Source of the DNA: Forficula auricularia
Lineage: Eukaryota; Arthropoda; Insecta; Dermaptera; Forficulidae
DNA: 64,000 nucleotides
Reading direction: 5' to 3'
NCBI GenBank assembly: GCA_024734495.1
Contig: JALMQS010000085.1
Coordinates: 21,953,077-22,017,076, forward strand
Below, piece by piece: positions 53,601 through 61,319 of this stretch. The notes beneath the pieces were generated by a model that was given only the letters and a program-made list of their open reading frames with translations, made no database searches and was not told the DNA's origin. Numbering within the stretch: the stretch's first letter is position 1; the number at the start of each line of letters is the position of its first letter. The translations under genes were made by a program, and so were the position numbers.

Positions 53601-56227
53601 ACTGTGAAACTACACACCCTTTACTCTATTAACTAACATCATGTTTCACCTAAAACCTACACTACATTCCATAAGTAAAAAAAGTAGGTCACCTGATATG
53701 AAATTTATAATACATAATCAAAAGCCTACCAACTGATATAAAACCTATATACATAATTAAAATTAGTCAATTGATATAAAAATCCATATATACAATTAAA
53801 AGTTAGTCATTTGGTATAAAATTTTATATACATAATTAAAAGCCTGCCTTACTTTATTGTTTGTCGACCTAGAACAAGTTTTCAAGGGTATTTATTGTTA
53901 ACTTCTGTTTTTTAAATGGAAACCTATATTTTTCTTTACAATGCCTAAATTTACAAAAAAAATCTGAACAACTTTCATAAGAACTATTTCATAAGAACTA
54001 TTTTTAACCGACTTCAAAAAAAGGAGGAGGTTCTCTATTCGATTGATTTTTTTTTTTTTTTTTTGTGCCTATGTTACCTCATATCTCCGCCAATTCTCAA
54101 CCGATTTTGAAAATTTTTTTTGCATTGGGTCCAGTCTAGCTTCCGATTGGTCCCATTTTATTTTCGTTTTTTTTTCATAGGTATTAGACCTTTTTTATTA
54201 GGTTTGTTTAGACCTAACCTCTTTGTTTATGAACCGATTTCGATGGTTCTTTTTTTATCCGATAGGGGTGTCTTAGGGATGGTGTCATATTAATTTGATC
54301 AAGTTCTGATGATATGATCACTATTAATGACATCACTAAAAAGAGAAAAATAAAATAATTTTTAAGAAAAAATAAAAACCGACTTCAAAAAATTAAATGC
54401 AACAAATAAAATACACTAAAAGGTATAAAATAATTATTATCTTATTTAGTTACAACTAAACGACGAAATATTAACATGAAATTACTTTTTGAAGTCGGTG
54501 CCAAACATATACCTTTTATGAATCGCACTCGACGGATCTTACTTAGTACGTTTGGCGGGTATGCTCGCTTATAGGTATAGTTTGTTTGGCACCGACTTCA
54601 AAAAGTAATTTCATGATTAATATTTCGTCAGTTTAGTTGTAACTAAATAAGATAATAATTATTTTATACCTTTTAGTGTATTTTATTTGTTGCATTGAAT
54701 TTTTTGAAGTCGGTTTTTATTTTTTCTTAAAAATTATTTTTATTCAACATCAAATAAACAAAATATTAAATCAATTAGATCTAAAAAAAAATTCAAATAA
54801 TAATTATTTTTAACAATGATTCTACTTAATTATCAAATAATAATGATCAAATATTTAATTATTAAAATAATAATTTAATAATAATTAATAATTTAATAAT
54901 TTTCCGACTATGTTCTGTGAGATTCTAGAGTGTATCGCAAGTCTTCTGGATGAATTACAGTTCAAATTTCTTTATTTATTTTTTAACAGATTCACAAGAA
55001 GATGAAATGTAGCTTGTGAGGGTGTATCCCTGTCAGGAAAACGCTCGGCATCCATTTCAATGGCAGCCCCTTAACACTTGTTCCACATTCACCATAAATT
55101 AAGACCATTTAAATAAATAAATAAATAAATCTTTATTTCTCGACCTGCTTAGAGGCACAAGTCCTCAGTGGCTAGGTCCTCCAAACATCAATACAATGAG
55201 CTACAATACATTAATAAACATCAATACAAATTAATTACAACAATTTAACAAATAATAAACAAGTAAAAAAAAAAAAAGAAGAAAAAAAATAGAAATGTAT
55301 GCTCATTAACAAATAACATGACCATAGATTTCCATCAAAAGACAAAAAGTAATTTAAAAATTCCGCGCAAAAACCCGATACCAGGAGCAGGCGACGCATT
55401 TCAATTCTGTCTTCAAAAAAAAACAACACTCCATTTGTATTATAGTAATACAATATAACCATCTACTGGATTGACACGAGAAATAAAATTTTTTAAACTC
55501 AAGAATTTTAAATAGTTCTATTAAGTAGAAAATAATCTCTTAAATCTGAATATAACGAAGTTTTTATTTCATTATAAACACTTATTTTCATTGTTGTGAC
55601 TTTTCAATTTAATAAATATTTATTTAATAATTAATTATTTGATCATTATTATTTCATAATTAAATTAAATAATTGTTAAAAATAATTATTAAGATTTTTT
55701 TAGATCTAATTGATTTAATATTTTGTTTATTTGACATATCGTATAAAAAAATAGTTCTAATGAAATTTGTTCAGTTTTTTTTTCTAGATTCAGAATATGT
55801 ACAGAAACATATAGGTTTCTATTTAAAAAACAGAACAGACCTTGAAATATCCTTGAAAGCTTGTTCTAGGTCAATAAACAATAGCGTAGTTTAGTTTCCC
55901 CCTTGATATAAACAAACTTTTATTTGAAACTTTTTTCATATAATGCACTGTTTTTGAGTTAAAAGACTGTCTCAAGATAAAAAACTCACCCGGTATAGGT
56001 ATAGATATATATTTTATTTATTATTATTTTTCATATTATTATATAATTAAAAAATAATACTATTTGTATTTTTGTTTGTTTGTTTGTTTTTGTTCTGTTA
56101 TAGTGGCGGCGTGTTGTCTCCTGGCGCAGCGTTTGCGAAAACCAATTTAATAGAGAAATTAAACAAAAATGGATTACAATTTGAAATAGTATCTACGGCA
56201 GAGATTCTCCCTCCACCCTTAATATAA
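47564..56227 (+). CDS. Saccharopine dehydrogenase-like oxidoreductase (SCCPDH family), C-terminal six exons
   Basis: Exons: 47564-47634, 47705-47838, 49277-49514, 51571-51741, 51816-51910, 56104-56227 (stop TAA 56225-56227); 833 nt, about 277 codons, all phases compatible. The product is a membrane-associated NAD(P)-fold protein related to human SCCPDH, found on lipid droplets/ER in other animals; its reaction is not established. Landmarks: INSIETYL, FNIGTWDS, a hydrophobic segment (GGLFLNLILGLFAVFFLIIS) followed by FGRK, EGWKEVLSEPTDQ, VDPAYESTSTALVLAALTLL, and the family-typical C-terminus GGVLSPGAAFAKTNLIEKLN. The usual length is about 430 residues, so ~155 N-terminal residues with the Rossmann nucleotide-binding start (GATGFTG-type) are missing. 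They may lie in the gap or be unrecognised; alternatively this is a 5'-deleted gene. No internal lesion. Confidence 0.87.
47705..47838 (+). CDS. SCCPDH-like exon 2, ends at a GC donor
   Basis: Encodes AGPQFNIGTWDSIVSCTSIT, DVIGTFWFNCLRAPLPPMKP and TLMP. The G-T-W-(D/E)-S block is family-typical. The donor reads CCCAG|GCAAGC. No in-frame GT donor is available, and joining to 49277 restores PTLMPRMILHRNPV in phase. Confidence 0.82.
47893..48265 (+). repeat. 56-bp tandem repeat, about 6.6 copies
   Basis: Units contain AAATTATTATTTCAAAATCC, ACTAATAGTTAATGRCAAAT and AAAATTT. Starts are about 47945, 48003, 48063, 48119, 48175 and 48231. The last units alternate ACGAAATTT and AGGAAATTT, hinting at a 112-bp higher-order unit. 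It begins 55 bp inside the GC-AG intron. Confidence 0.9.
48327..49220. mobile_element. DNA element with ~130-bp inverted repeats, TA flanks
   Basis: Left arm starts CAGCGTGATTCACGGTCGAT; the right arm ends ATCACCCTG followed by TA. The arms pair through TTACATTTTCTCACCTGTTC and GCGACGTTTCGGCTTCC. No transposase frame. The right end is 56 bp from the acceptor of exon 3. Confidence 0.82.
49277..49514 (+). CDS. SCCPDH-like exon 3, central region and membrane segment
   Basis: Encodes MILHRNPVLDLWALPIPIVD, TEHVQCTQEHFFSQEGKRPV, QFRIYASLGGLFLNLILGLF and AVFFLIISRCSFGRKILRR. The R-P-(A/V)-Q...Y segment, hydrophobic stretch and SFGR are conserved in insect members. Donor AGA|GTGAGT. Confidence 0.92.
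49735..50345 (+). repeat. Dispersed CTGT-type repeat, copy 2, with a doubled 3' block
   Basis: Matches 46720-47035. Beyond 50090 a block of about 120 bp (GGGGAGGGTCAAAATATGAA, CTTAACCAAATTCTGTATAT, ATGTGGGTTACTAGAA) occurs twice in tandem, leaving an apparent but meaningless open frame. Confidence 0.65.
50355..50632 (+). repeat. Tail of a GAAGTCGGT foldback element
   Basis: Only the non-palindromic tail: ACCACCCCTAAGGTACCCTC...GGGACCAACCGGAAACTAGA...TTTTTTGAAGTCGGTTAAAA. Confidence 0.8.
50650..51490 (+). mobile_element. CR1/Jockey-type LINE fragment (second subfamily)
   Basis: Plus-strand RT C-terminal part with several stops. Pieces are [38 protein letters not shown] and a broken LAHRR...ALYLYYRYYHG. 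The 3' UTR runs to TTCTCTCATCATT. The same subfamily occurs at 63848-64000 and, reversed, at 29453-29797. Confidence 0.85.
51571..51741 (+). CDS. SCCPDH-like exon 4
   Basis: Encodes YPYYCSFGIFDRDAVPDDEG, NQNVAFSFHFVAEGWKEVLS and EPTDQYRHPPNKRAVFK, exactly 57 codons. The Y-P-(x)2-(C/S)-x-G-F...P and W...L.EPTD...PPN motifs are conserved in insects. Acceptor CTTGCAG, donor AAG|GTAATT. Confidence 0.95.
51816..51910 (+). CDS. SCCPDH-like exon 5
   Basis: Encodes VSGVDPAYESTSTALVLAAL, then TLLDETHNIPF. It corresponds to V.G.DPGY..T...L..A...L......P in the family. It follows a GT microsatellite that forms part of the acceptor tract. Donor AG|GTGAGA. Notably GC-richer than exon 1. Confidence 0.93.
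52218..52249 (-). ncRNA. Hammerhead-like core motif, stem GAGC/GCTC
   Basis: On the minus strand CTGATGA-A-GAGC-(11 nt)-GCTC-GAAAC. The loop contains a second possible pairing. Confidence 0.42.
52640..52748 (+). repeat. Short AATGAGGCAAAGGCGGCAAGG tandem repeat
   Basis: Four to five degenerate units of about 25 bp (GGCAAGGAACTAGACAAAAT / GAGGCAAGGGTGGC). The open frame on the minus strand here is an artefact of the repeat. Confidence 0.75.
53394..53625. repeat. Inverted repeat with opposed motif copies
   Basis: Arms AGTAAAGG...CACAGTGAATGAAATAAAA and TTTTATTTCATTCACTGTG...CCCTTTACT. The motif occurs reversed at 53460-53484 and forward at 53533-53557: CTGATGA-T-GGA-CTAATAA-TCC-GAAA. Confidence 0.85.
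53533..53557 (+). ncRNA. Hammerhead-like core motif, stem GGA/TCC
   Basis: CTGATGA-T-GGA-CTAATAA-TCC-GAAA, with a mirror copy on the other strand at 53460-53484 carrying the same stem. Confidence 0.42.
54006..54717 (-). repeat. GAAGTCGGT foldback element, copy F (reverse)
   Basis: Complete element in reverse: AACCGACTTCAAAAAAGGAG start, tail words, then the palindromic half, ending GAAGTCGGTTTTT. In this copy the central spacer has the opposite orientation to its own arms compared with copies B and E. Confidence 0.9.
55110..55280 (-). repeat. LINE/SINE 3' end with AATA tail
   Basis: Reverse complement of 62590-62755: CTCGACCTGCTTAGAGGCAC, AGTGGCTAGGTCCTCCAAAC, AATTAATTACAACAATTTAA. The (AATA)n tail is on the left. 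No coding sequence. Confidence 0.75.
56104..56227 (+). CDS. SCCPDH-like last exon with stop
   Basis: Acceptor GTTATAG. Encodes GGVLSPGAAFAKTNLIEKLN, then KNGLQFEIVSTAEILPPPLI and TAA. The G-G-V-(x)-(S/T/P)-P-G-A-A-F-(A/S)-K-T-x-L-(I)-x-x-L block is the C-terminal signature of the family. Confidence 0.96.
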
Positions 56228-56272
56228 TGTTATTAGTATTATGAAAAAAAGAAAAATAATGTTGAATTTACA

Positions 56273-56278
56273 AATAAA
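56273..56278 (+). promoter_or_regulatory. Polyadenylation signal AATAAA
   Basis: First AATAAA after the stop, 46 bp downstream, in a suitable position for the 3' end of the oxidoreductase mRNA. Confidence 0.6.
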
Positions 56279-56279
56279 G

Positions 56280-56780
56280 AATGTTCTATAATATTATAAG
56301 ACAATTCTGTAACTTTAAGTTAAACCAATTAAATCCAATTTATCGTTAATTTTACAACTATTTATATTAATTTCTTAAAGATAAAAGTAAATAAATATTA
56401 TATGTAATATTCATTCATTTTATTTATTGGGCCTCCGAAGAGCGGACCGCCTCTTACAAGACAAAAGACCATTACACAAATTTATTTACAAATCCTTCAC
56501 ACTTTCAGCTTCAGAACAAATTAATTCAGTTTCAGCGCGGGTGGACGAGAGAGTCAGGATTAATCCTGACTCACATTTCACATTTCTTTTTTTTTTTGTA
56601 TTTACAAAAAATAATCATACGCCACCCGCTCTATATATTCTTCTGCTGAAAGTGTAAAAATTAAGGAGAGATCCCCTCATTGCCCTATATGTCAAATTGT
56701 TTGTTGTTTTTTTCAAAATTTTCCAAAAAAACGCTCATTCAATTTTAACCGGGTCTTATATGTGCGCTATCTCAAAAACT
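56280..56780. other. Downstream flank, nothing recognised
   Basis: AT-rich; the short open frame 56427-56657 shows no family features. Confidence 0.45.
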
Positions 56781-56784
56781 GATT

Positions 56785-56893
56785 ACATTTTCAAAATGAA
56801 TTGGTTCACAATTGGCGGAGATATCAGATAACATCGACACAAAAAAAAATCAGTCGAATAGAGAACTTCCTCCTTTTTTGAAGTCGGTTAAAA
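56785..56893 (+). repeat. Terminal piece of a GAAGTCGGT foldback element
   Basis: GGTTCACAATTGGCGGAGAT...GAGAACTTCCTCCTTTTTTG...GAAGTCGGTTAAAAA, i.e. only the last ~110 bp of the tail. Confidence 0.8.
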
Positions 56894-56899
56894 ACTAAA

Positions 56900-57350
56900 A
56901 AATTTCTAGCATAAAGTACTATGTTCCGTAGTCTTTAACTCTTTAACTGAGGAGCCTCTGAATGCTATGGATAAAGTAAACAAATAAAAAATAATATATT
57001 AGGGATATATAAAATTGTAAATAAACAAAGAATGACAATTAAAGTTTGGAGATTTAAATTAATTGTTAATTAAAAATAATACTATAATACATTTGAGGGT
57101 TTTTGTTTGGAAATACAATGTTTCAGGCTCCTCTTTGAAACTTTTTACTTATATGGGGGTTTATTTCTAAGTTGGCTTAGTTATATATACTTTTTAACTA
57201 GGTTTAATATTGCAGGCGGCCTTGGTTATTAAATAAAAAAGTGTTTATCTGATATGGGTGGAGATAATTCAAGAGGTGGCTATATGTGCTGAAATAAATA
57301 AAATAGTTCATATAAACATATATCCGGAAACGCTTCTTTTCCCGGCTATC
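56900..57350. other. Intergenic, nothing recognised
   Basis: AT-rich without a recognisable element. Confidence 0.45.
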
Positions 57351-57352
57351 CA

Positions 57353-57830
57353 CCAATTTGTTTTTACTAAAGATAAGAGTAAATAAATATTATATTTAAT
57401 ATTGATTTACTATGAGTTAAGGATACTAGGTCACTTATTTCACATTAAAATTAAAAAATTAAAAGATATAAAAAAAATTTCTTTTTCAATATATATATTG
57501 AAAAAGAAAAAATTTTTATATCTTTTAATTTTTTAATTTTAATGTGAAATAAGTGACCTAGTATCCTTAACTCATAGTAAATCAATATTGAATATAATAT
57601 TTATTTACTCTTATCTTCACTCACACAGTTACTTTCTGTACTTCCTGAAGATGGGTTGATAGCCCGAAATATATATATTGAAAAAGAAAAAAAATTTTAT
57701 ATCTTTTAATTTTTTAAATTTAATGTGAAATAAGTGACCTAGTATCCTTAACTCATAGTAAATGAATATTAAATATAATATTTATTTACTCTTATCTTTA
57801 TTAAAGATGTTTCACCTTGCACCAACACCA
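57353..57830 (+). mobile_element. Inverted plus direct repeat element with motif (Penelope-like end?)
   Basis: Arm GATAAGAGTAAATAAATATT...TAAGGATACTAGGTCACTTA...TTTCTTTTTCAATA occurs reversed first (57361-57486), then forward (57488-57617), then forward again (57675-57800) after the motif at 57645-57669. It ends with GATGTTTCACCTTGCACCAACAC, the conserved end word also seen at 38385 and 42001 in the Penelope-like pieces. Confidence 0.8.
57645..57669 (+). ncRNA. Hammerhead-like core motif, stem GGG/CCC
   Basis: CTGAAGA-T-GGG-TTGATAG-CCC-GAAA, between the two direct arm copies. Confidence 0.45.
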
Positions 57831-58225
57831 CAATCTCTACTAATTATTGTTTTTACTAAATAATTTACATCTCTCTGGAACAAGTTCAACTCTAGTCTAG
57901 TTTGGAAAAAAAATTCAATTTGATCCAATAATCCATTTTAAAATGGTGGTTGTTTAAGTTTATTAAATGAAATTAGCTCATAAACGGTGAACTTTCCCAT
58001 TGTTGCCTGGCATTGTTGGCATCAAATACTTTTAATTAATGATATTTATAGAAATGGACCAAATTAATAAAAGCTTTCTTACTGTTATCCTTTGAACAAT
58101 GTGTTCAAATACTCGATTGAATTTACTTAAATTCGTTTTGATGTTATAGCAAGCTAGCTACGTAACAATTGAGTATTTGAACCCATGAGAATCAACAGTT
58201 ATAAAAATAATTTTTAAGAAAAAAT
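57831..58225. other. Intergenic, nothing recognised
   Basis: AT-rich sequence with no identifiable feature. Confidence 0.45.
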
Positions 58226-58229
58226 AAAA

Positions 58230-58928
58230 ACCGACTTCAAAAAATTTAATGCAACAAATAAAATACACTAAAAGGTATAAAATAATTATTATCTTATTTA
58301 GTTACAACTAAACGACAAAATATTAACATGAAATTACTTTTTGAAGTCGGTGCCAAACAAACTATACCTCATAAGCGAGCGTACCCGCCAAACGTACTAA
58401 GTAAGATCCGTCGAGTGCGATTCATAAAAGGTATATGTTTGGCACCGACTTCAAAAAGTGATTTCATGTTAATATTTCGTCGTTTAGTTGTAACTAAATA
58501 AGATAATAATTATTTTATACCTTTTAGTGTATTTTATTTGTTGCATTTAATTTTTTGAAGTCGGTTTTTATTTTTTTCTTAAAAATTTTTATTTTTCTCT
58601 TTTTAGTGATGTTATTAATAGTGATCATATCATCAGAACTTGACCAAATGACACCATCCCTAAGACACCCCCTTTCGGATAAAAAAAGAACCATCGAAAT
58701 CGGTTCATAAACAAAGAAGTTAGGTCTAAACAAACCTAATAAAAAAGGTCTAATACCTATGAAAAAAAAACGAAAAAAATGGGACCAATCGGAAGGTAGA
58801 CTGGACCCAATGCAAAAAAAAATTTCAAAATCGGTTGACAATTGGCGGAGATATGAGGTAACATAGGAACAAAAAAAAAAGTTCAGTCGAATAGAGAACC
58901 TCCTCCTTTTTTGAAATCGGTTAAAAAT
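58230..58928 (+). repeat. GAAGTCGGT foldback element, copy G
   Basis: Complete and very similar to copy E (ACCGACTTC start, spacer GCGAGCGTACCCGCCAAACG, tail with GGACCAATCGGAAGGTAGAC, end GAAATCGGTTAAAAAT). Confidence 0.9.
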
Positions 58929-59338
58929 ATTTATAATTAAAAGACTGATGATGATGAAGGTCAAACTATTGGGAACCTTAGTAGGGCTATGGCTGAATTT
59001 TTCAACCCACAGTGGCTAGTTTCAATTTAGACCAACAGATAGCGTATCCGAATTCTCAGTTTCTCAATATCGTCTAAAATATATAAATTATATATTTACA
59101 ATACATATTTATATTTGATATATGTTGCAGTAAAACCCCGTTTTTAGTAAAAACGGGTTCTTACTAGTATAAACACGTTTCACGGAATACCTTTGTGGCA
59201 ACTAAAGTTTACTGATATTGATTGAGTTTGATTCAAAGATCTAGAACCTTCATTTTTGACCTTTAAACAAATTAATTGTTTTGACATAAATATATAACTA
59301 CATCTTACTGGAATAATTGTAAAATCCCCCCTCTGGTT

Positions 59339-60337
59339 ATGGCTTACATTAGAATAAATAAACTTGATCTTGTAATGGAAAAAACATCTCTTCCCTTAAA
59401 ATTTTATATTGACCAGTTATCTCTAAAATGCCCTATATTTGTTAACCTCAATCCTTCTGAAGTGGTGACAGCGGAATTAACCATCTACACTGATGGTTCA
59501 AAGTCAAGTAGCTCTGTAGGCGCAGCCTTTTTCGTATCCGATGCTACATATGCAAGAATATTTAAACTCCCATCACAGCTATCTATATTCTCCGCCGAAT
59601 TGATTGCTATACGGGAAGGATTAAAATACTCTCTGTCGCAGACTGCTTCCAGTATTAATATTATTTCAGATTCCAAATCTGCATTAATGACTATAAAAGC
59701 TACTAAACATAATGATAAAATAGGTCCATTAGAATTAGAAATTTTCCAACTCATTTTTACCGCTTTTAAAAAAAATAAAATGATCACCCTATCTTGGACA
59801 AAAGGACATTCTAGTAGTCAGGGAAATGAAATTGCTGATTTTTTAGCCAAACGGGCTTCATTGGTGGGATCCTTGTTAAACCAACCCATCCCTTGGAGAG
59901 ATGCGTTGGGGCTGGCTAGAGAGGCGTTTAGGAAGGAATGGGAAAGTAATTGGGGGTATACTAGTCTTACCAGAGGTTCCTTTCTGTTTGGCTTGAAACC
60001 CAAACTGACCCCACCTTGGTTTAAAGATTTTCCTGAAGAAAACAGAAAAAACATTGTATATATCAATAGACTAAGAATTAATCACACGCTTTCTAATGCC
60101 GATCTATCACGATTCTATAACGTTTCTTCCCCATTATGTACATGTGCTCCGATCCCGGCTACTGCTGAACATTTAATCCTTTTCTGCCCAAATTTTTCAA
60201 ACTTAAATAATCTCAGAGTCAAAATCAACCCCAACTTTCGCGATCCTCCAGTACTTGGAAAGCTGGTGGAGTCGCCAACAAAATCAACAATAAAGTTAAT
60301 TTCGGAATTCATAAAACTTTCCAAAATATTAATCTAA
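59339..60337 (+). CDS. Non-LTR retrotransposon RNase H and C-terminal region, uninterrupted 332 codons
   Basis: C-terminal part of an ORF2 polyprotein of a LINE that carries RNase H (I/R1/LOA-type clades). RNase H core residues: TIYTDGSKSSSSVGAAFFV (D), FSAELIAIREGL (E), IISDSKSALMTIKA (D) and SWTKGHSSSQGNEIADFLAK (H, D). A C-terminal zinc-knuckle-like segment PLCTCAPIPATAEHLILFCP follows. The reverse transcriptase and endonuclease are not upstream, so it is 5'-truncated, but the frame is undamaged with a stop at 60337. A (TGTATT)n tract follows. Confidence 0.88.
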   Translation: MAYIRINKLDLVMEKTSLPLKFYIDQLSLKCPIFVNLNPSEVVTAELTIYTDGSKSSSSVGAAFFVSDATYARIFKLPSQLSIFSAELIAIREGLKYSLSQTASSINIISDSKSALMTIKATKHNDKIGPLELEIFQLIFTAFKKNKMITLSWTKGHSSSQGNEIADFLAKRASLVGSLLNQPIPWRDALGLAREAFRKEWESNWGYTSLTRGSFLFGLKPKLTPPWFKDFPEENRKNIVYINRLRINHTLSNADLSRFYNVSSPLCTCAPIPATAEHLILFCPNFSNLNNLRVKINPNFRDPPVLGKLVESPTKSTIKLISEFIKLSKILI

Positions 60338-60414
60338 AAGGTGAAATGTGCGAGTTTGTATATACTTATATGTGTAAAATCTTAATACTTGTAGATGGAT
60401 TGCTGGAGCGGTAT

Positions 60415-60595
60415 TTATGTGTATTTTTATATTTGTATTTGTATTGTATTTTGTTGTGTTTTGTATTTGATATTGTATTGTATTTTGCATTGTATTGTAT
60501 TTTATATTGTATTGTATTGTATTTTGTATTGTAGTGTATTTTGTATGGTATTGTATTTTGTATTGTAATTTATTTTGTATTGTATTGTTTATGTA
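60415..60595 (+). repeat. TGTATT-type microsatellite
   Basis: Degenerate TTGTATTGTATTTTGTATTG repeats, the likely 3' tail of the preceding LINE or of the following one. Confidence 0.85.
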
Positions 60596-60602
60596 CTATG
60601 TC

Positions 60603-60857
60603 TGAAGAAGAGAAGAGGTCAGATGATGGGGCACACACTGAGACATGGGGGACTGCTTAGGGATATCTTGGAGGGGAGGTGGGAAAGAAAAGGGAAGGGG
60701 AAGAACCAGATTAAAATATTTCAACCAAATAATTGGGGATATGGGATGCCAGACATTTAGAGAGGTTAAACAGCTGGCGGGGGACAGAGTCGAGTGGAGA
60801 CGGATTGTTGCATCAAACCAGTCTTAGGACTGTATACTCAATGATGATGATGATTAT
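60603..60857 (+). repeat. RTE-type LINE 3' end
   Basis: Frames give MGHTLRHGGLLRDILEGRWE, then (shifted) GCQTFREVKQLAGDRVEWRR and IVASNQS. This is the RTE-clade C-terminus: H.LRH..LL...LEG and REVK.LA.DR..WR. A GATGATGATGAT tail follows, as usual for RTE. Frameshifted. Confidence 0.82.
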
Positions 60858-61283
60858 GTACTATATTTGTATTCCATTTTTTATGTTATCAATTCAATTT
60901 TAATTGTAAAAATCTGTATCTGATGGCTAAAAGGGCAGGGATGAATCAATAAAAAAAAAAAAAAAAAATTGTTTTGACATCTTAAAATAAATAATAAAAG
61001 TAAAAAAAAAAAAAAAAAAATTTCTTTGTTCAATTTGATTCTGTTAGTTTTTTGACAAAAAACAATTAATTTGTTTAAAAGTTTATATTTTATGTTGGTT
61101 GATGAGTTGAATGAATTGTGATAGAAAAAAGAATATTGTTTGAAATGTTTTTTCTCGTAGTAAAAAATCCTGACAAATAAGTTTAATAAATGAGGTGAGA
61201 AAAACTAACCAAACATACCATTGTACTTTGTAAAAATGATCAATAAAAAGATGTCTAATGGCTTTGTTTCACTATTTCAGCCA

Positions 61284-61313
61284 CTGAAGAAGTTGCAAAA
61301 TAGCAACGAAACG
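61284..61313 (+). ncRNA. Hammerhead-like core motif, stem GTTGC/GCAAC
   Basis: CTGAAGA-A-GTTGC-AAAATA-GCAAC-GAAACG. The motif is followed by GTATGGCATATTTAATC. No inverted repeat arm is recognised around this copy. Confidence 0.45.
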
Positions 61314-61319
61314 TATGGC

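Larger units (their letters stand above)
52089..53849. mobile_element. 1.76-kb insertion with perfect 13-bp target duplication
   Basis: TACTTTATTGTTT stands at 52076-52088 and again at 53850-53862; related elements at 63665 and 28900 show one copy of the equivalent word. Contents: a motif copy on the minus strand (52218-52249), a short GAGGCAAAG-type tandem repeat (52640-52745), an inverted repeat with two motif copies (53394-53625), and degenerate ~50-bp AATTAAAAG repeats (53680-53845). No long ORF. Confidence 0.8.
51974..55993. mobile_element. CCGGGTGAG inverted-repeat DNA element, copy 2, with nested insertions
   Basis: Ends CCGGGTGAGTTTTTTTATCT and its complement. It lies in the last intron of the oxidoreductase gene. 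It carries a 1.76-kb insertion with 13-bp duplication (52089-53849), foldback copy F (54006-54717) and a LINE/SINE tail (55110-55280). No transposase. Confidence 0.85.

Noticed and set aside
37311..61313. Calling the motifs complete hammerhead ribozymes
   Set aside because: An extra base precedes stem II and I could not define stem III with a cleavage triplet in any copy.
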